A program made the position numbers and the translations under genes. The notes beneath the pieces are model-generated. The model saw only the letters and a list, made by a program, of their open reading frames with translations. It was not told the origin of the DNA and did not search any database. From JAAYKS01 sp964479435 (GTDB taxonomy: Bacteria > Bacillota > Clostridia > Saccharofermentanales > UBA5734), in NCBI GenBank assembly GCA_964479435.1, contig CAYZME010000044.1, positions 1 to 16,291 on the forward strand: a stretch of 16,291 nucleotides of DNA. The letters are read 5' to 3'. Shown here in pieces: positions 15,440-16,291 of the stretch. Within the stretch, counting starts at the first letter, position 1; the number at the start of each line of letters is the position of its first letter.

Positions 15440-16291
15440 CTAACTTCTCTGGTTTCCGGAGATTTCGTTCAGTTGCAGGCCGGGGTTGCGATCGAGTACC
15501 CATTGAATCGCCCATTCCGATTCGAACAAGAGCACCGGGTTTTCATGCCGGTCCAACACCACCATCGATGTGCTCGTGAGGGTCATGCGTTCGGGATCCG
15601 GCACCGCGCCATTCGCGGCTGCCATCCAGCGTGCGTGGCGGTAGGGCAGATCGGTGCGGCGGATTCGCACACCATATTCCGCTTGCAACCGGTGCTCCAG
15701 GACTTCGAATTGCAGTTGGCCGACGACGCCGACGATATAGGTCTCGGTGCCGATATCGGGCTGTTTATACAGTTGGATGGCGCCCTCCTGTGTCAGTTGC
15801 TCCACGCCGCGGAGGAAGGGTTTGCGCTTCATGGAATCGGCCGGCGCCACCCGCGCGAACACTTCGGGCGGGAACGTGGGGATGTCCTCGAACCGCAACG
15901 CGCGCCCACCGGTATACAGGGTGTCACCGATGCCGAAAGTCCCCGGGTCGAACACGCCGATGATATCGCCGGGCCAGGCTTCCTCGACGATGTTGCGATC
16001 CTGGGCCATAAACTGCTGTGGTTGCGCCAGGCGGATTTTTTTGCCGCTGCGAGCGTGGTTCACTTCCATCCCCTTCTCAAAACGCCCGGAACAGACGCGC
16101 AAAAACGCGATACGGTCGCGGTGGTCGGGGTTCATATTGGCCTGGATCTTGAAAACAAACCCTGTAAACGGATCGGCCACCGGGTCGATCGGGCCGGCGG
16201 AAGACGCGCGCGGCCCGGGTGGGGGCGCCATCGCGAGAAAGTCCTGCAAAAAAGGCTCGACGCCGAAATTGGAGATCGCGCTGCCAAAAAA
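15440..16291 (-). CDS. prfC: Peptide chain release factor 3, C-terminal part (5' end outside window)
   Basis: 283 residues, open at the right edge, stop at 15440. The visible part starts FFGSAISNFGVEPFLQDF, the end of the GTPase domain, and continues through the translation-factor domain 2 (FVFKIQANMNPDHRDRIAFLRVCSGRFEKGM) and RF3 domain 3 (VGVVGQLQFEVLEHRLQAEYGV). RF3 is a GTPase that recycles RF1 and RF2 from the ribosome after termination. The domain order and the VVGQLQFEV motif separate it from EF-G and LepA. Frame and length match the family's C-terminal two thirds. It is a housekeeping gene, unrelated in function to the pilin operon after it. Confidence 0.96.
   Translation of the reverse strand, partial: FFGSAISNFGVEPFLQDFLAMAPPPGPRASSAGPIDPVADPFTGFVFKIQANMNPDHRDRIAFLRVCSGRFEKGMEVNHARSGKKIRLAQPQQFMAQDRNIVEEAWPGDIIGVFDPGTFGIGDTLYTGGRALRFEDIPTFPPEVFARVAPADSMKRKPFLRGVEQLTQEGAIQLYKQPDIGTETYIVGVVGQLQFEVLEHRLQAEYGVRIRRTDLPYRHARWMAAANGAVPDPERMTLTSTSMVVLDRHENPVLLFESEWAIQWVLDRNPGLQLNEISGNQRS

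Overview
The window looks like part of a GC-rich bacterium of the Bacillota (Firmicutes) type. The taxonomic clues are a T-box leader, a GEMM-I (cyclic-di-GMP-I) riboswitch, strong GGAGG-type ribosome binding sites, a surface adhesin built from FctA/Spy0128-like isopeptide domains, and a set of Gram-positive-style modular type IV pilins. Genus cannot be read from this. Two runs of ten N (7851-7860 and 9474-9483) show a scaffolded draft, probably a metagenome bin.

Layout. (1) 1-4120, minus strand: the first ~1,373 residues of a giant secreted adhesin (signal peptide, beta-sandwich, InlB-type repeat, VWA domain, Ig-like domains, then at least four near-identical FctA-like repeats), running off the left edge. 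Its 5' region (4121-4395) holds a sigma-A promoter, a c-di-GMP riboswitch and a perfect 22-bp palindrome. (2) 4513-7673, minus: a metabolic cluster of a beta-hydroxyacid dehydrogenase (GarR/HIBADH family) followed by two closely related extended-SDR sugar-nucleotide-type epimerases/dehydrogenases, closed by a strong terminator. (3) 7747-9054, plus: a PlsC-type acyltransferase with a C-terminal zinc ribbon. (4) 9084-10811, plus: a textbook promoter, a T-box leader (specifier best read as Phe UUC) and paaK, phenylacetate-CoA ligase, ending in a bidirectional terminator. (5) 10829-15270, minus: a three-gene pilin operon encoding a PilX/GspK-like pilin, a pilin with a VWA module, and a very large pilin with a lectin-like (LamG/ConA) module plus Ig-like domains. 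(6) 15440-16291, minus: the C-terminal part of peptide chain release factor 3 (prfC).

The window carries two adhesion machines. One is a probably wall-anchored, isopeptide-stabilised stalk with a VWA tip, under direct c-di-GMP control. The other is a pair of minor pilins whose large modules (VWA and lectin) resemble the modular minor pilins PilB and PilC of Streptococcus sanguinis. Both suggest a surface-attached or aggregate-forming lifestyle. The most unusual regulatory arrangement is the T-box in front of paaK: if the Phe reading is right, it suggests that phenylacetate is activated to make phenylalanine when charged tRNA-Phe is scarce, rather than for degradation.
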